From Paramuribaculum sp. (GTDB taxonomy: Bacteria > Bacteroidota > Bacteroidia > Bacteroidales > Muribaculaceae): a stretch of DNA of 16,523 nucleotides. The notes below the pieces were generated by a model. It was not told the origin of the DNA, made no database searches, and saw only the letters and a program-made list of their open reading frames with translations. A program made the position numbers and the translations under genes. Location of the stretch: the NCBI GenBank assembly GCA_029058455.1, contig JAIDXU010000282.1, positions 1 to 16,523 of the forward strand, given 5' to 3'. Of the stretch, positions 14,815 to 16,523 are shown piece after piece. The number at the start of each line of letters is the position of its first letter. The stretch's first letter is position 1.

Positions 14815-15999
14815 CTAAAGAGCCAGCCGCAGGCCAACGTCAGCGTCGCGGTTACCCGGCGAATTGAAGTAGCGACTAGCAACGCGACAGCCAGGAGCGG
14901 AGTTGCCCCAGCTGCCGCCGCGAGCCACGCGATTGGAGCTGTTACGTGGAGAATTATAATTGGAACTATAATTATCAGAAGTCCACTCCCACACATTGCC
15001 CGACATATCATATAGCCCAAGCTCATTGTCAAGTTTCTGAGCTACAGGATGTGTGGTTGCGCCGCTGTTCTCCGCATACCACGCCACACGATAAACATCA
15101 TCGCTACCGCTATAGGTATAACCACGGGAGCGGGTTCCTCCTCGCGCCGCAAACTCCCATTCAGCCTCGGTAGGTAGACGGAATATCCTACCCGTGAGTC
15201 GACTCAGACGCTCGACAAATTCCTGACAATCATACCACGACACCTGCTCTACAGGGCGAGTCTCACCTCTGAAATATGACGGATTATTACCCATCACAGC
15301 CGCCCATAGAGCTTGAGTAACCTCGGTCTTGCCGATATAAAAGGTCGATACGGTCTCGGAGTGAACAGGCTGCTCATCATTAGCTCCACTATAGGAACCC
15401 ATCATAAAGCTACCGCCATCGACCCTCACCATCTCAAATGTCACGCCGTTGACTGTGAAGCTCTCTACATTGCCACCACCTGATGATGAAGAATATCGAG
15501 ATCCGGAACTCCTTGATAATCCCATAAGAGCAGTGGCAACTTTCTTCGCAAGATTTTCTATGTTGGGCAATCCTTCGCTCGGACCGCTCTCATCGATGGT
15601 GTTTTCCACAAGTCCGGTTTCAAGATTGATGCTTCGGGCCACGACAAACAACTCTTCATCAAAATCGCTGATATCGGCTACCACTACTATCTTTACACCA
15701 TATTTCTGACCAAGGGCGGCGATCTGACTGGTTCTTACTTCACCCGAGGTCTGACGATCCATCTCTTTCTCGAGCATGGCAAGAAATTCAGGACCGGTCT
15801 CTACAAGAGCATATTGACCGCTCGACACTATGGCAGTGCTCAGCTTGGAGCGAAACACTTTCTTAACTTTATTGTCAACATCCTCGCCCGTGGCATAAAC
15901 GGCCAATTTTTTCTTAACGCCGTTTGTCTGAGCTACCGTGGGCATCACACCCATCACCCCCAATATAATAGCGAGGCAAATATTAATCAGTGATTTCAT
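14815..15999 (-). CDS. Exported CsgG/LpoB-like domain fused to SUMF1/C-type-lectin-like domain
   Basis: The 394-residue protein begins with a cleavable signal peptide (MKSLINICL to about TVA-QT, cleavage near residue 23). Residues 28-160 form an alpha/beta domain like those of CsgG, LpoB or FlgT (KLAVYATG, ALVETGPEF, QTSGEVRTSQIAALGQKYGVKIVVVADI, SINLETGLVE). A Ser/Gly linker (162-176) leads to a SUMF1/formylglycine-generating-enzyme-type fold at about 180-394, with FEMVRVDGGSFMMGS, KTEVTQALWAAVMG, FRLPTEAEWEFAARGG, LYDMSGNVWEWT and RGGSW. It ends GLRLAL where active FGE enzymes have a catalytic cysteine (GFRCA-like), so sulfatase activation is unlikely; a binding or structural role is more plausible. 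Residues 360-390 look like a DGR variable region. It lies 12 bases after a gene for a paralogue of its N-terminal domain. Confidence 0.85.
   Translation of the reverse strand: MKSLINICLAIILGVMGVMPTVAQTNGVKKKLAVYATGEDVDNKVKKVFRSKLSTAIVSSGQYALVETGPEFLAMLEKEMDRQTSGEVRTSQIAALGQKYGVKIVVVADISDFDEELFVVARSINLETGLVENTIDESGPSEGLPNIENLAKKVATALMGLSRSSGSRYSSSSGGGNVESFTVNGVTFEMVRVDGGSFMMGSYSGANDEQPVHSETVSTFYIGKTEVTQALWAAVMGNNPSYFRGETRPVEQVSWYDCQEFVERLSRLTGRIFRLPTEAEWEFAARGGTRSRGYTYSGSDDVYRVAWYAENSGATTHPVAQKLDNELGLYDMSGNVWEWTSDNYSSNYNSPRNSSNRVARGGSWGNSAPGCRVASRYFNSPGNRDADVGLRLAL
14827..14917 (-). other. DGR-like variable region at the C-terminus of the SUMF1-type protein
   Basis: Residues 361-390 follow the frame GGSW...CR..xR...P.NR...GLRLAL found in variable proteins of diversity-generating retroelements. 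The presumptive variable positions (365-367, 369, 370, 375, 377-379, 383, 385-387) all have codons ending in C or T, as expected if template AAC/AAT codons were mutagenised at adenines. Residues 379 and 383 and 366 remain Asn. A GC-rich run GGCCTGCGGCTGGC follows just before the stop, as in an initiation-of-mutagenic-homing segment. No reverse transcriptase or template repeat is present in the window, so this is only a resemblance; non-diversified SUMF1 paralogues can have a similar ending. Confidence 0.35.
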
Positions 16000-16011
16000 A
16001 ACGCGGGGAAA

Positions 16012-16467
16012 TTATTTTGATTTCTTGTTGATGAGACGGTAGGCGACATTGTTGGCCATATTGGTAAGGTCGGCCGAGCCGGTATATTCACGGTTTATGC
16101 TCACCGATTTGATTATTTCGCCCGTAACAAGGTTGATGAGACGCGCCGACATGTGGCACTGTTCATCATCTATTATCTCGGCATTGATCACGATTACATA
16201 ATCAACGCCCAGCTTCTCGCCGATAGAACGGATCTCTCTTTCAGGCACTTCGCCGGAGACCTGATAGTCATGTTCCTTGTCGATAGCTTTGATAAAGGCA
16301 CTGTTACGCTCAAAGGCCACATAATCCTTGTTGCCTGACAGACGGGCAAGCACAGCCGAATTGATTACAGATCTCTGGGCGCGGTCGATGCCTCCCTCTA
16401 CATAGACGCCTACTTTTTTAGGGGCCGGGGTCATGGCCTGAGCTGCGAAGGTGATTGACGTTAACAG
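16012..16467 (-). CDS. Exported CsgG/LpoB-like domain protein, 5' end lost at contig edge
   Basis: From its TAA (16014-16012) back to the contig edge the frame encodes a hydrophobic segment LLTSITFAAQA, apparently the end of a signal peptide, then one alpha/beta domain of about 135 residues: KKVGVYVEGG, YVAFERNSAF, YQVSGEVPEREIRSIGEKLGVDYVIVINAEI, SARLINLVTGEIIKSVSINRE. It aligns along its whole length with residues 29-160 of the protein encoded 12 bases downstream, sharing the SGEV, IGEKLGV/LGQKYGV and LETG/LVTG blocks. The two are paralogues in one operon. A GTG at 16482 would appear to start the gene, but it and the next four codons lie inside sequencing-adapter sequence. The true start codon and promoter are outside the contig. 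Function beyond an envelope-located CsgG/LpoB-like fold is unknown. Confidence 0.75.
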   Translation of the reverse strand: MLTSITFAAQAMTPAPKKVGVYVEGGIDRAQRSVINSAVLARLSGNKDYVAFERNSAFIKAIDKEHDYQVSGEVPEREIRSIGEKLGVDYVIVINAEIIDDEQCHMSARLINLVTGEIIKSVSINREYTGSADLTNMANNVAYRLINKKSK

Positions 16468-16523
16468 CTGTCTATTAGACACATCTCCGAGCCCACGAGA
16501 CTCCGGAGCAGCGCGGAGTCGCG
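16468..16523. other. Sequencing-adapter (Nextera Read 2) contamination at contig end
   Basis: Bases 16468-16501 match the reverse complement of the 34-base Nextera/Tn5 Read 2 adapter at 32 positions. The two differences are A for C at 16474 and G for T at 16478. The stretch ACACATCTCCGAGCCCACGA (16479-16498) and its continuation to 16501 are perfect. The following 22 bases (16502-16523) are where index and P7 sequence would lie, though I cannot match them to a specific index. The whole segment should be treated as non-genomic. Confidence 0.93.

Noticed and set aside
14938..14975. AT-rich near-palindrome in the sumf1-like gene
   Set aside because: It arises from repeated Asn/Tyr codons (AAT, TAT) and the arms do not align as a proper inverted repeat.
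14815..15999. Formylglycine-generating (sulfatase-activating) enzyme
   Set aside because: The catalytic cysteine pair near the C-terminus is missing (GLRLAL where FGE has a Cys), and no sulfatase gene is nearby.
1..16523. CRISPR array, tRNA or rRNA genes
   Set aside because: No regularly spaced repeat-spacer units and no cloverleaf or rRNA-like sequence was seen; the only tandem array is the short 9-bp repeat at 102-146.

Overview
The window looks like one contig from a member of the Bacteroidales, most likely the Muribaculaceae or a close relative. The evidence is the lipoprotein form of TamA (TamL) encoded behind TamB, loose Bacteroidetes-type lipoboxes, candidate promoters with a TAnnTTTG -7 element, and a palindromic intergenic repeat of a kind I recall from Bacteroidales genomes. 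Base composition is fairly even at a little over half G+C, including the phage-like genes. The right end runs into a recognisable sequencing adapter, so it is a contig edge and not natural sequence.

Layout: (1) Positions 1-211 hold a possible last few codons of an upstream gene, a strong terminator, a 9-bp tandem repeat and a promoter-like element. (2) 212-1341 (+) carries queF and queC, two enzymes of 7-deazaguanine (preQ0 to preQ1, queuosine) synthesis. (3) 1342-1569 is a spacer containing a palindromic repeat element flanked by a 28-bp exact direct duplication of the end of queC. (4) 10147-1570 (-) is a compact operon of tamB, tamL and a beta-helix surface lipoprotein gene; TamB is the periplasm-spanning AsmA-like protein and TamL the Omp85 outer-membrane partner. 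(5) 10148-10444 is a divergent promoter region. (6) 10445-14700 (+) contains two overlapping phage-type genes, a large protein resembling phage DNA-stabilisation/tail components and an apparently intact terminase large subunit, with no other phage gene nearby, followed by a terminator. (7) 14815-16467 (-) holds two related exported proteins sharing a CsgG/LpoB-like domain. The downstream one is fused to a SUMF1/C-type-lectin-like domain whose C-terminus resembles the variable region of a diversity-generating retroelement target. The upstream one has lost its start codon at the contig edge.

The observations I find most worth following are the orphan terminase pair between envelope genes, the DGR-like lectin-fold C-terminus, the duplication-flanked palindromic insertion that separated two formerly overlapping genes, and the adapter at the right edge, which creates a false start codon.
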